DNA from: Thalassospira lucentensis
GTDB taxonomy: Bacteria; Pseudomonadota; Alphaproteobacteria; Rhodospirillales; Thalassospiraceae
Length of the DNA stretch: 64,000 nt
Reading direction: 5' to 3'
Assembly: GCF_001613805.1 (NCBI RefSeq)
Contig: NZ_LPVY01000005.1
Location: 124,001 to 188,000, forward strand
This document shows positions 35,755-43,626 of this stretch, piece by piece. The position numbers and the translations under genes were made by a program. Positions within the stretch are counted from its first letter, which is position 1; every line of letters begins with the position of its first letter. The notes beneath the pieces were generated by a model that was not told the origin of the DNA, ran no database searches, and saw nothing but the letters and a program-made list of their open reading frames with translations.

Positions 35755-36543
35755 TTAAGGCTTGGTCGCGCAGATGGCGTAACGATGCTGGGCACCACGT
35801 TCCAGCCCCTTGGCAAGCGTAAGATGCTTTGACTGGGCGCGGTGAATCTGGCGCATGTTGAAATCGACCATCACCGGGTCGAACCCGGCGGTTTTCAGCA
35901 TTGATGTCACTTCGTCAGCACGGGCACCCTGGGAAAAATGAACGCGTGCAAGAATATCGCGATGGGTCTTGAGCTGCGGGATTTCGGCAACATCGCGTTT
36001 CAACCCGATGGATTGCAGGAACCCCGTCATCGCCTTGTTTAGCTTACTGACCCAGGTGGGCGAGACGAAATCACCATCCACCACCAGAAGCTTACCCCCC
36101 GGTTTCAAAACCCGGAACCATTCAGCAAAGGCCACGGCCGGATCAACCAGCGTCCAGACCAGATGCCGTGTGACGATGACATCATAGCTGTTATCGTCTT
36201 CAAGCGTGTTTTCCGCATCGCCAAGGATGAACCGGATATTGGACTGACGCAGTTTCGATTTGGCCCGCGCCTTTTCCAGCATCGCTTCGGACCAATCAAG
36301 CCCGGTAACCTCGAACCCCAGATCATGCATCAAATGGCTGATAACGCCGGTGCCACTGGCAAGGTCAAGCGCACTTTTGCCGGTCCCGTCGCCCAGATGA
36401 CGGCGAAACAGGTCGTGCCACGCCAGACGTTCCTGATCTGAGAAAATCTCGTGCCCGGGCTGTTCGTCGAACGTTGCCGCGCGCATGGACCAGTATTCCT
36501 TGATCTCGTCACGCAGATTGAAATTGCTTGAATGCGTTGTCAT
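35755..36543 (-). CDS. Class I SAM-dependent methyltransferase
   Basis: A 262-residue methyltransferase with the SAM-binding motif SALDLASGTGVISHLMHDLGFEVTGLDWSEAMLEKA, motif II-like FILGDAENTLEDDNSYDVIVTRHLVWTL and LKPGGKLLVVDGDF. The class is certain; the substrate is not. ATG 36543 is preferred because GGGGGAC lies upstream and the longer frame adds no recognisable domain. It is divergent from an iron ABC transporter and shares the short promoter region holding a Fur-type box, which hints at iron-responsive expression. Confidence 0.9.
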   Translation of the reverse strand: MTTHSSNFNLRDEIKEYWSMRAATFDEQPGHEIFSDQERLAWHDLFRRHLGDGTGKSALDLASGTGVISHLMHDLGFEVTGLDWSEAMLEKARAKSKLRQSNIRFILGDAENTLEDDNSYDVIVTRHLVWTLVDPAVAFAEWFRVLKPGGKLLVVDGDFVSPTWVSKLNKAMTGFLQSIGLKRDVAEIPQLKTHRDILARVHFSQGARADEVTSMLKTAGFDPVMVDFNMRQIHRAQSKHLTLAKGLERGAQHRYAICATKP

Positions 36544-36676
36544 CGCCCGGTCGTCCCCCAATGGCCCATATCTGCGAAAAGTTTGCGCGATCTTGTGGGA
36601 ACCGCAAACCGACAGATATCGGCACAAATACCATCCAATCCATAAAAAAATCAATTAATGCGAAAAGTATTGATTT

Positions 36677-36699
36677 GCATTCTCATTAAATGATAATGC
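36677..36699. promoter_or_regulatory. Fur-type box between the methyltransferase and the iron ABC operon
   Basis: GCATTCTCATT-A-AATGATAATGC is an inverted repeat with 10 of 11 pairs matching and resembles the Fur consensus. It lies 34 bases before the binding-protein gene. Confidence 0.7.
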
Positions 36700-36732
36700 C
36701 GCGGTCAGGCAATCCTAAACAAGGGTACGGGA

Positions 36733-37857
36733 ATGAAATTTTTTGGCGCTATTGCTGCGGTTGCGTTGATGGTCGCGGGGACCGTCCACGCAGCAGAAAC
36801 CGTCACGATCACCGATGTGGCCGGGCGTGAAGTTTCGGTCAAGGTTCCGGCAGAAAAGCTTATTCTTGGCGAAGGTCGCCTGATTTACGGCCTTGCAACG
36901 CTTGATAGCGCAGAACCGTTCAAGCGAGTCGTTGGCTGGCGCGATGACCTGAAAAAGGCCGATCCGCAGACCTATGACATCTATGCCGCCAAATACCCGT
37001 CCATTAATGATCTGCCGACCTTCGGCGGAATCAAGGATGGCACATTCGATATCGAACAGGCCATCGCCCTTAAACCCGACGTCATCGTGATGAACCTTGA
37101 AGCCAAGGGAGCCACCGAAGACGCGGCCCTTGACGAAAAGCTTGCAGCGGTCGGCATTCCGCTGGTTTATATCGATTTCCGCGAACGCCCGATTGAAAAC
37201 ACCGATACCAGCATGCGCATTCTGGGCACCATCACCGGTGAACAGGACCGTGCCGAGGAATTCATCAAATTCCGCAACGATAAAATCGCCGTTGTGACCG
37301 ATCGCCTTGCCAAGGCCAATCCAGCCAAACCTGACGTTTTCATCGAACGCGCAGCCGGTTTTTCCGATGAATGCTGCATGTCGTTTGGCAATGAAAACTT
37401 TGGGAAAATGGTTGAGATTGCCGGTGGTACCAACATCGCTGCAACAATCATTCCGGGCACCTTTGGTACGATCAACCCTGAACAGGTTGTTGCATCAAAC
37501 CCCGATCAGGTCATCGCAACCGGCGCAAGCTGGGAAGCCTATTCACCGGGTGGTGCGTGGGTCGGACTCGGCCCGAATGCAGACATGAAAGAGGCCCATC
37601 GCAAGCTTGAAAACCTTATGAACCGCCCGGCATTCACCGGCATCAAAGCCGTTGAAAACGGTAAAATTCATGCGGTCTGGCACCAGTTCTATAACAGCCC
37701 CTATCAGTTCGTGGTCATCGAACAGATGGCAAAATGGCTGCATCCGGATCTGTTTGCCGATATCGACCCGGAGGCATCGTTCCGCGAACTGCATGAGCGG
37801 TTCCTGTCAACGCCGTATCAGCCGGGTTATTTCGTTTCCGTTAGCGATCAGAACTGA
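36733..37857 (+). CDS. Iron(-siderophore) ABC transporter, periplasmic binding protein
   Basis: A 374-residue class III periplasmic binding protein with signal peptide MKFFGAIAAVALMVAGTVHAA and a FepB/BtuF-type fold (TITDVAGREVSVKVPAEKLIL, IEQAIALKPDVIVMNLE, EQVVASNPDQVIATGASWEAYSPG). AAGGG is 7 bases before the ATG. The Fur-type box ahead and the FecCD-type permease behind point to ferric siderophore or related iron uptake. Corrinoid or heme uptake cannot be ruled out from sequence alone. No TonB-dependent receptor lies next to it. Confidence 0.88.
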   Translation: MKFFGAIAAVALMVAGTVHAAETVTITDVAGREVSVKVPAEKLILGEGRLIYGLATLDSAEPFKRVVGWRDDLKKADPQTYDIYAAKYPSINDLPTFGGIKDGTFDIEQAIALKPDVIVMNLEAKGATEDAALDEKLAAVGIPLVYIDFRERPIENTDTSMRILGTITGEQDRAEEFIKFRNDKIAVVTDRLAKANPAKPDVFIERAAGFSDECCMSFGNENFGKMVEIAGGTNIAATIIPGTFGTINPEQVVASNPDQVIATGASWEAYSPGGAWVGLGPNADMKEAHRKLENLMNRPAFTGIKAVENGKIHAVWHQFYNSPYQFVVIEQMAKWLHPDLFADIDPEASFRELHERFLSTPYQPGYFVSVSDQN

Positions 37858-37862
37858 TTTCC

Positions 37863-38924
37863 ATGATCTCCGATCAAACCACCATTCCGGCAGGGAGCGC
37901 GCATTACAAGGCGCGCTCCCTGCGTCGTGTCCTGATCCTTACCGGCATGACGATTGCGCTGTTCCTGTCCTTTGCTGTCGATCTGGCAACCGGACCGGCC
38001 AATTATCCGCTGTCTGACGTGATCTTTGCCTTGTTAAACCCATCGGATGCCAGCGATCAGTTGCGCGTCGTGATCTGGGAAATCCGCATGCCTGTCGCCC
38101 TGATGGCGCTGACTGTCGGTGCCGGCCTTTCAACCGCAGGCGCCCAGATGCAGACCATCCTTGCCAACCCGCTTGCCAGCCCCTTTACGTTAGGCATTTC
38201 GGCCGCAGCCGGTTTTGGCGCTGCTCTGGCGCTGGTTCTTGGCGTTGCGATCCTGCCTGCATTTGTCGAATTCATCATCCCGATCAATGCCTTTGTCATG
38301 GCGATGGGAACCGCGCTGATCATTCATTTTTTCAGCCGCATGCGCGGTGTTACGGTTGAAACCATCGTCCTTTTGGGGATTGCGCTGGTCTTTACCTTCA
38401 ACGCGCTTCTGGCCCTGCTGCAATATCTTGCCAGCGAACAGGCATTGGCCGCAGTTGTGTTCTGGACGATGGGCAGTCTGGTCAAGGCAACCTGGTCCAA
38501 GGTTGCGATCACGGCCATTGCGGTTGCCATCGCCCTGCCGCTGTTTACCCGTCAGGCCTGGGCACTGACCGCCCTTAGGTTAGGCGATGCCAAGGCGGAA
38601 AGTTTCGGGGTGAATGTCCAGTCGCTGCGGCTCAAAACCATGTTGCTGGTCAGTATGCTGGCGGCAATCCCGGTTTCGTTTGTCGGAACCATCGGTTTTA
38701 TCGGTCTGGTCGGGCCGCACATCGCCCGTATGCTGGTCGGTGAGGATCAGCGTTTCTTCCTGCCGGCATCCGTCCTGTGCGGGGCGTTGATCCTGTCGGC
38801 GACGTCGGTTCTGTCAAAACTTCTGATCCCCGGCGCGATCCTGCCCATTGGGGTAATTACCGCGCTTGTCGGCGTGCCGTTCTTCTTCTCGCTGATTTTC
38901 GCAAGCCGGAGGAAATCATGGTAA
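37863..38924 (+). CDS. FecCD-type iron ABC transporter permease
   Basis: A 353-residue inner-membrane protein with about ten hydrophobic helices. FecCD markers include IRMPVALMALTVGAGLSTAGAQMQTILANPLASPFTLGISAAAGFGAAL, GIALVFTFNALLALLQYLAS and the loop contacting the ATPase, IGFIGLVGPHIARMLVGEDQRFFLPAS. Only one permease gene is present, so a homodimer is expected. Its end overlaps the ATPase start by 6 bases. Confidence 0.93.
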   Translation: MISDQTTIPAGSAHYKARSLRRVLILTGMTIALFLSFAVDLATGPANYPLSDVIFALLNPSDASDQLRVVIWEIRMPVALMALTVGAGLSTAGAQMQTILANPLASPFTLGISAAAGFGAALALVLGVAILPAFVEFIIPINAFVMAMGTALIIHFFSRMRGVTVETIVLLGIALVFTFNALLALLQYLASEQALAAVVFWTMGSLVKATWSKVAITAIAVAIALPLFTRQAWALTALRLGDAKAESFGVNVQSLRLKTMLLVSMLAAIPVSFVGTIGFIGLVGPHIARMLVGEDQRFFLPASVLCGALILSATSVLSKLLIPGAILPIGVITALVGVPFFFSLIFASRRKSW

Positions 38925-39721
38925 CAACACTTCGTCTTGAAGACCTTGGCACCCGCTACGGCCGTACCCATGTGGTTTCCGGTGTCAGTACGCCGGTTCT
39001 GACAGGTGGCGACGTGATTGCCGTCATCGGGCCGAACGCAGCAGGAAAATCAAGCCTGTTCAAACGCGTTGCCGGTCTTGCCAAGGGTGGCGGCAAAGTG
39101 CATGTCGAAACGGCGAATTATAGCCGCAACACGATTTGCTACATGCCACAGGATACGGGGTCGAACGCCGTTCTTTCGGTGTATGAGTCGGTTATTCTGG
39201 CCGCCAAGCAGGGATCGTCACTACGCGTTCAGGCCGATGAACTGGCCCGGATTGACGATATTCTGGCCGCCCTTCGAATTTCCGATCTGGCCGCGCGCAA
39301 TCTGGGCGAGCTTAGCGGCGGTCAGCGGCAGCTTGTTGCCATTGCCCAGACGCTGGTGCGTGAACCCGAAATCCTGCTGATGGACGAGCCGACCTCGGCC
39401 CTCGATCTGCATCGTCAGATGGAGGTCCTGTCCTTCATGCGCGATATCGCCAAGCGCCAAAAAATGATTGTCCTGATCGCCATTCACGACCTTAACCATG
39501 CCCTGCAATATTGCGATCACGCCATGGCAATCCGCAATGGCCGTATGGTGGCATTTGGCGAATGCGCCAAGGTTATTGACCGTGATCTGTTACGCGACGT
39601 TTATCAGGTTGACGGCCATGTCGAACACAATTCGCTTGGTCATCCCCATATTGTCCTGCGCGGCCCATTGACCCCCGGCACGGTTGCCGAATATCCGGCG
39701 GAACGCATCGCCGCCCAATAA
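38919..39721 (+). CDS. Iron ABC transporter ATP-binding protein
   Basis: A 267-residue ATPase with Walker A GPNAAGKSS, signature LSGGQRQ, Walker B ILLMDEPTSALD and the switch histidine in IAIHDLNHAL. Resembles FepC/FecE. The start MVTTLRLEDL at 38919 is fixed by GGAGG 7 bases upstream and overlaps the permease end. Completes a binding protein-permease-ATPase operon under the Fur-type box. Confidence 0.95.
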
Positions 39722-39758
39722 CTGGCAATAGTCATCCAATCAGGCAGGCTGAATTCGT

Positions 39759-40784
39759 TCAGCTTGTCTCTGCCGCGACGCGGTCAATTATATCGGCCAT
39801 CAAACCATGCAACCGGTCACGGTAACCAGTACGCGCCGACGGTTTGGTTTCGTCCGATGTCATCGCCACGGTCAATTCAAGTGCGGGAACGATGTAAAGC
39901 ATCTGCCCGCCATATCCCCAGGCATAGATGACATCCTTCCCGGCAATATCGCGCATGAACCAGCCATACCCGTATTCATCACCGGTAAAACGCGAATTTG
40001 TCCGGTGCTGCCAGCTTTGATTAATCCAGTCCTGCGTGATGATCTGTGTCCCGTCCGGGGCACGCCCGCCATTGCGGTAAAGTTCGCCAAAAGCCAGAAG
40101 GGATGTGGTGCTCATCGCCATCTGGTTACCGCCAAAATAAATTCCCTGCGGATCGCGATCCCAAGCCGTAATGGCAAAACCATTCAGCGGCCCCAGCCAT
40201 TCACGCGCCAGTTCCAGTGTGGTTTTTCCGGTTTCACGGGTCAGGATGGCCGATAGCAGGTGGCTTGAACCGGTTGAATACAGCATATCTCCGCCCGGAT
40301 CGTCAGCAAAAGGACGGGCAAGGGCAGCACGCACCCAGTTTGATTGCGCGACCCACTGGCCGTAATACTGCCCCGATGTCCGCCCCAGACCGGCCTGCAT
40401 CGACAAAAGGTGCCCGATGGTAATTTCAGACAGCCGCGGGTCGGGATCGGCTGGCAACTGATCACGCAGCAAGGGGGCGATTTTCTGATCGGTGCCGGTT
40501 AAAACACCCCGTTCAATCCCGATGCCAACCAATGCCGAGATAATCGATTTCGATGCGGATTTGATATTGGTCGACTGATCGGGGGAACTGCCGTGATAGC
40601 CTCGCCGTGCGATCACCTCACCACGGTGAGCGACCATCACCGCCTGCAGGGGTTCAAGACGCCCGGCATCCGTCAGAATATCGTCAAGCTCCAAGGATTG
40701 TGCCATGGCGGCAATGGGTGTCATTACCGCCACAAACAGCAGAACCGTGCTATATCTGTAAAAGCATCGTCGAATTGTCTTCAA
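39759..40784 (-). CDS. Serine hydrolase, beta-lactamase/penicillin-binding-protein fold
   Basis: A 341-residue secreted or periplasmic class C beta-lactamase-like protein. A signal peptide (MKTIRRCFYRYSTVLLFVAVMTPIAAMA) precedes the core. The nucleophile motif SxxK appears as SASK in STNIKSASKSIISAL, and the Tyr motif as YSTGSSHLLSA; GYGGQ is in place of the KTG box. Function within this family (esterase, peptidase) is open. The probable start is TTG, overlapping the region of the rubrerythrin stop, so translation is likely coupled. Confidence 0.85.
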   Translation of the reverse strand: MKTIRRCFYRYSTVLLFVAVMTPIAAMAQSLELDDILTDAGRLEPLQAVMVAHRGEVIARRGYHGSSPDQSTNIKSASKSIISALVGIGIERGVLTGTDQKIAPLLRDQLPADPDPRLSEITIGHLLSMQAGLGRTSGQYYGQWVAQSNWVRAALARPFADDPGGDMLYSTGSSHLLSAILTRETGKTTLELAREWLGPLNGFAITAWDRDPQGIYFGGNQMAMSTTSLLAFGELYRNGGRAPDGTQIITQDWINQSWQHRTNSRFTGDEYGYGWFMRDIAGKDVIYAWGYGGQMLYIVPALELTVAMTSDETKPSARTGYRDRLHGLMADIIDRVAAETS

Positions 40785-40786
40785 CC

Positions 40787-41224
40787 TTATTCCACCGGTT
40801 CGGAAACAGTGCCAAAAGATGCCAGTGCGCGTTCCATCCGCGAAGCGTGGGCATCTTCGACCCGTGACAGGCTTTCGAACCAGTCGGCGATATCATTAAA
40901 ACCCTCTTGGCGGGCGATACGGGCCATTTCGGGATAACGCGATTTGGCATCGTTCTGTTCGTCGGCAAATGCAGCTTCAAGATTAAGCCGGGTGGTACCG
41001 ATCGGCTGCCCGGTCACAGGATCCCCGACCTGTTCGAGAAATTCGAGATGACCAAATGCGTGGCCTGTTTCGGCCTCGGCCGTTGCACGGAACATCTCGG
41101 CTATTTCAGGATAGCCTTCGATATCGGCCTGTTGCGCAAAATAGAGATAACGGCGATTGACCTGGGCCTCGGCGGCAAATGCCGCACGAAGAAGTTCCTC
41201 GGTCCGTGTTCCCTTGAGCACCAT
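40787..41224 (-). CDS. Rubrerythrin-like diiron protein
   Basis: A 145-residue ferritin-like four-helix protein with the diiron ligands spread over AFAAEAQVNRRYLYFAQQA, FRATAEAETGHAFGHLEFL, NLEAAFADEQNDAKSRYPEMARIA and FESLSRVEDAHASRMERAL (ExxH pairs). It lacks the C-terminal rubredoxin domain, so it is a short rubrerythrin. GGAAG precedes ATG 41224. It lies between irr and a serine hydrolase on the same strand; diiron rubrerythrins reduce peroxide and some are iron-regulated. Confidence 0.9.
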   Translation of the reverse strand: MVLKGTRTEELLRAAFAAEAQVNRRYLYFAQQADIEGYPEIAEMFRATAEAETGHAFGHLEFLEQVGDPVTGQPIGTTRLNLEAAFADEQNDAKSRYPEMARIARQEGFNDIADWFESLSRVEDAHASRMERALASFGTVSEPVE

Positions 41225-41287
41225 TACGGGCTTCCTTATTTGTCGTTGAAGTCTGAAATTTGCGGTGTTGCTGTCACACACATGGGC

Positions 41288-41326
41288 AAAAAAAAGAGCG
41301 ACAGTTCCAGACGGGACCGTCGCCTC
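41288..41326 (-). terminator. Terminator downstream of irr
   Basis: On the minus strand GAGGCGACGGTCCC pairs imperfectly with GGAACTGTCGCTC, followed by eight T. It lies between irr and the rubrerythrin gene. Confidence 0.65.
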
Positions 41327-41472
41327 TGTATTTGTCTTGAAAACCCTGCCCGTCAAGCACTGAAGGGACGTTTCGCGCCATTTCAGGCGGTTTTCATCGA
41401 CCCGTCATTTCGTTGTCACCGCGCCGCTACAATTGGGACACATCACTGCCCGATACATCAATCAGACAGCAA

Positions 41473-41910
41473 TCAGGCGGCACTGCGTGCCGATTGGCGA
41501 CGCAAACGAAACACCAGATCAACCGATGCCAGTTCAGTACCGCGCGGCATATTGGGAACACGTGCAAGCTGAACCGCTTCGGCCGGTATATCGCTTAGCA
41601 TGCCATCTTCTTCGCAATAGAAATGGTAATGCGGGGCCGTGTTCGTATCGAAATAGGACCGACCGGAATCGATCACGATCTCGTTCAGAAGTGCCGCCTC
41701 GGTAAACTGATGAAGCGTGTTGTAAACGGTCGCCAGCGATACCTTGATATTCTGGCTCATGGCTTCGGAATGAAGCTGTTCGGCGGTGATGTGCCGATGG
41801 CCGTTATCAAACAGCAGGCGGGCCAATGCCAGACGCTGGCGGGTCGGACGCAAGCCGGCCTCTTTCAGACGGTTCAGGGCATGGGTGTAAGGACGCGGGT
41901 TCGTCGTCAT
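41473..41910 (-). CDS. irr: Iron response regulator Irr (Fur family)
   Basis: A 145-residue Fur-family repressor/activator. The winged helix is RLKEAGLRPTRQRLALARLLFDNGHRHITAEQLHSEA, then the DNA-recognition helix VSLATVYNTLHQF; the metal/heme region is APHYHFYCEEDGMLSDIP. The HYHFYC arrangement and short C-terminus fit alphaproteobacterial Irr rather than Fur, PerR or Zur. Irr acts under low iron and is controlled by heme in relatives. AAGGGA is 9 bases before ATG. The rubrerythrin gene follows after a terminator. Confidence 0.85.
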   Translation of the reverse strand: MTTNPRPYTHALNRLKEAGLRPTRQRLALARLLFDNGHRHITAEQLHSEAMSQNIKVSLATVYNTLHQFTEAALLNEIVIDSGRSYFDTNTAPHYHFYCEEDGMLSDIPAEAVQLARVPNMPRGTELASVDLVFRLRRQSARSAA

Positions 41911-42062
41911 GAAATTGTCCCTTCATACGCTTTTCAGGACCGGTCAATTCCCGGTTCCCGATCAAATCCAAGCGTATATTAGGGAACCAAGACGCGCCTT
42001 TCTTTGATTTTGATCAACTCCAATCATCCCAATTTTCGATGCCGTTTCATCGGCAAGTCATT

Positions 42063-42092
42063 AAAAAAGGGGCCGAAAACCGGCCCCTTTTT
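42063..42092 (-). terminator. Bidirectional terminator downstream of the NPD-family gene
   Basis: AAAAGGGGCCG-AAAAC-CGGCCCCTTTTT forms a 7-bp GC stem with A and T flanks, working in both directions. Confidence 0.85.
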
Positions 42093-42125
42093 CTGATTTC
42101 GATCCATGCAGGACCGGCATTTGGC

Positions 42126-43547
42126 TTAATCGCCTGTGGCGATCCGGTCGACCAGCTCTTTGACGGTCGGGACAAAGCCATTGGTGTAGAACGGGTCTTC
42201 ACCAAATTTATAGGCATTGTGACCGGCAAACATCAGTTCGTTTTCAACCATCGCGCCATGCGCAATGTTCTGAAGCGTTTTCTGAATGCAGAACGAACGC
42301 GGATCGGCACGTTTGCCGGTGGTGCCGCTATGCTGTTCCCAGTTCGAAAACTGGCACTGCGACAGGCAACCCATGCAGTCGATCTGGTCTTTCTTGATCG
42401 TAAGCGCGCTGTCAGGCGTGACAAACACCATGGTTTCGTCAGGTGTCGGCATGCCTTCGGTATAACCGGCATCAAGCCATGCCCGAACCTTGTCGGCATC
42501 ATCTTCGCGGACATAGATCGGACGACCGCGACGGCCCAGCGGAATACCGACATGCAGGTCGGCTTCTGCGGTACGCGAATAACGGACCTGACGATCGGAA
42601 CGCTGATGCAGATCTTCAAGGAAGTCGTTGCGAACAGCCGAACTGTAAAAACCGGTCGGGCTGAATTTATGCAGCGAGACGTCGCCGTCCTGCAGCGTCA
42701 GCAAACGGTTTTTCCATTCTTCGGAAATCTCGCTTTCCTTGGTCAGAAGCGGACGGGTCCCGAACTGGAAGGCCACCGGGGCGACTTCCGGATTGTCGAG
42801 CCAGTCTTCATAGTCACGAAGGAACCAGACGCCACCAGCCATAATGATCGGAACGTCGTTCAGACCGACCGAATTCATGTATTCGCGAAGGGCTGCAACA
42901 CGCGGGAACGGATCTTCGGGCACCAGCGGGTCTTCGGAATTCGAAAGACCGTTGTGACCGCCAGCGCGCCACGGATCTTCATAGACCACACCACCAAGCC
43001 ATTCCGGGGTGTTTTTGTACGACCGCAGCCACAAGGCACGGAACGCACGCGCAGAAGATACGATCGGGTAATAATGCACGCCATACTGGGCTGCGATCTG
43101 CGATACCTTGTAAGGCATGCCCGCGCCACAGGTCACCCCATGGACAAGACCCTTGGTCCCCTCAAGCACGCCGCGCAGAATTTCTTCCGCACCGCCCATT
43201 TCCCAAAGAACGTTCATATGCAGGCGACCTTCGCCGCCGCGCATTTCATGTGCGATCTGTGCCTGGGCGATACCGCCGCGGATGCCATAGGCGATCAGTT
43301 CCTGATGGCGCTCACCACGGGTTTTTCCGGCATATTCGACCGGAACCAGATTGCCATTTTCGTCATAAGAATCGGCATTGACGGCGGAAAACGTCCCGAT
43401 GCCACCAGCAGCTGCCCACGCGCCGGAACTTTTACCCGTCGAAACAGCGATACCTTTACCACCTTCAATCAGTGGCAAGACCTCTTTTCCCGACATGACG
43501 AGCGGTTTAAGGGCTTTCAAATTCGTCTCTCCCATTCGGCTTTTCAT
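42126..43547 (-). CDS. NPD/nitronate monooxygenase-like flavoprotein with a four-cysteine motif
   Basis: A 473-residue TIM-barrel FMN protein of the 2-nitropropane dioxygenase family, with GLVHGVTCGAGMPYKVSQIA, VYEDPWRAGGHNG, VPIIMAGGVWFLRDY and APVAFQFGTRPLLTKES as FMN/phosphate-binding stretches. Near the C-terminus DCMGCLSQCQF and RSFC give Cys391, Cys394, Cys398 and Cys420 (C-x2-C-x3-C-x21-C), a possible Fe-S or zinc site not usual for this family. A TTG at 43520, preceded by GGGAGAG, may be the true start. The enzyme's substrate is unproven. Confidence 0.85.
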   Translation of the reverse strand: MKSRMGETNLKALKPLVMSGKEVLPLIEGGKGIAVSTGKSSGAWAAAGGIGTFSAVNADSYDENGNLVPVEYAGKTRGERHQELIAYGIRGGIAQAQIAHEMRGGEGRLHMNVLWEMGGAEEILRGVLEGTKGLVHGVTCGAGMPYKVSQIAAQYGVHYYPIVSSARAFRALWLRSYKNTPEWLGGVVYEDPWRAGGHNGLSNSEDPLVPEDPFPRVAALREYMNSVGLNDVPIIMAGGVWFLRDYEDWLDNPEVAPVAFQFGTRPLLTKESEISEEWKNRLLTLQDGDVSLHKFSPTGFYSSAVRNDFLEDLHQRSDRQVRYSRTAEADLHVGIPLGRRGRPIYVREDDADKVRAWLDAGYTEGMPTPDETMVFVTPDSALTIKKDQIDCMGCLSQCQFSNWEQHSGTTGKRADPRSFCIQKTLQNIAHGAMVENELMFAGHNAYKFGEDPFYTNGFVPTVKELVDRIATGD

Positions 43548-43576
43548 CGCCAGCGATGCCCCGGCATCGCATTTGG

Positions 43577-43612
43577 AAAACCGGACGGCGTGTTGTTGTT
43601 ATCGCCGTCCGG
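43577..43612 (-). terminator. Terminator downstream of pnp
   Basis: On the minus strand CCGGACGGCG, a 12-base loop and CGCCGTCCGG form a perfect 10-bp stem followed by TTTT. Confidence 0.85.
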
Positions 43613-43626
43613 TCTATCAGATCGGA

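Noticed and set aside
41911..42062. An Irr-type (ICE) operator in front of irr
   Set aside because: No TTTAGAA-N-TTCTAAA-like repeat is present; only weak partial symmetry was seen.
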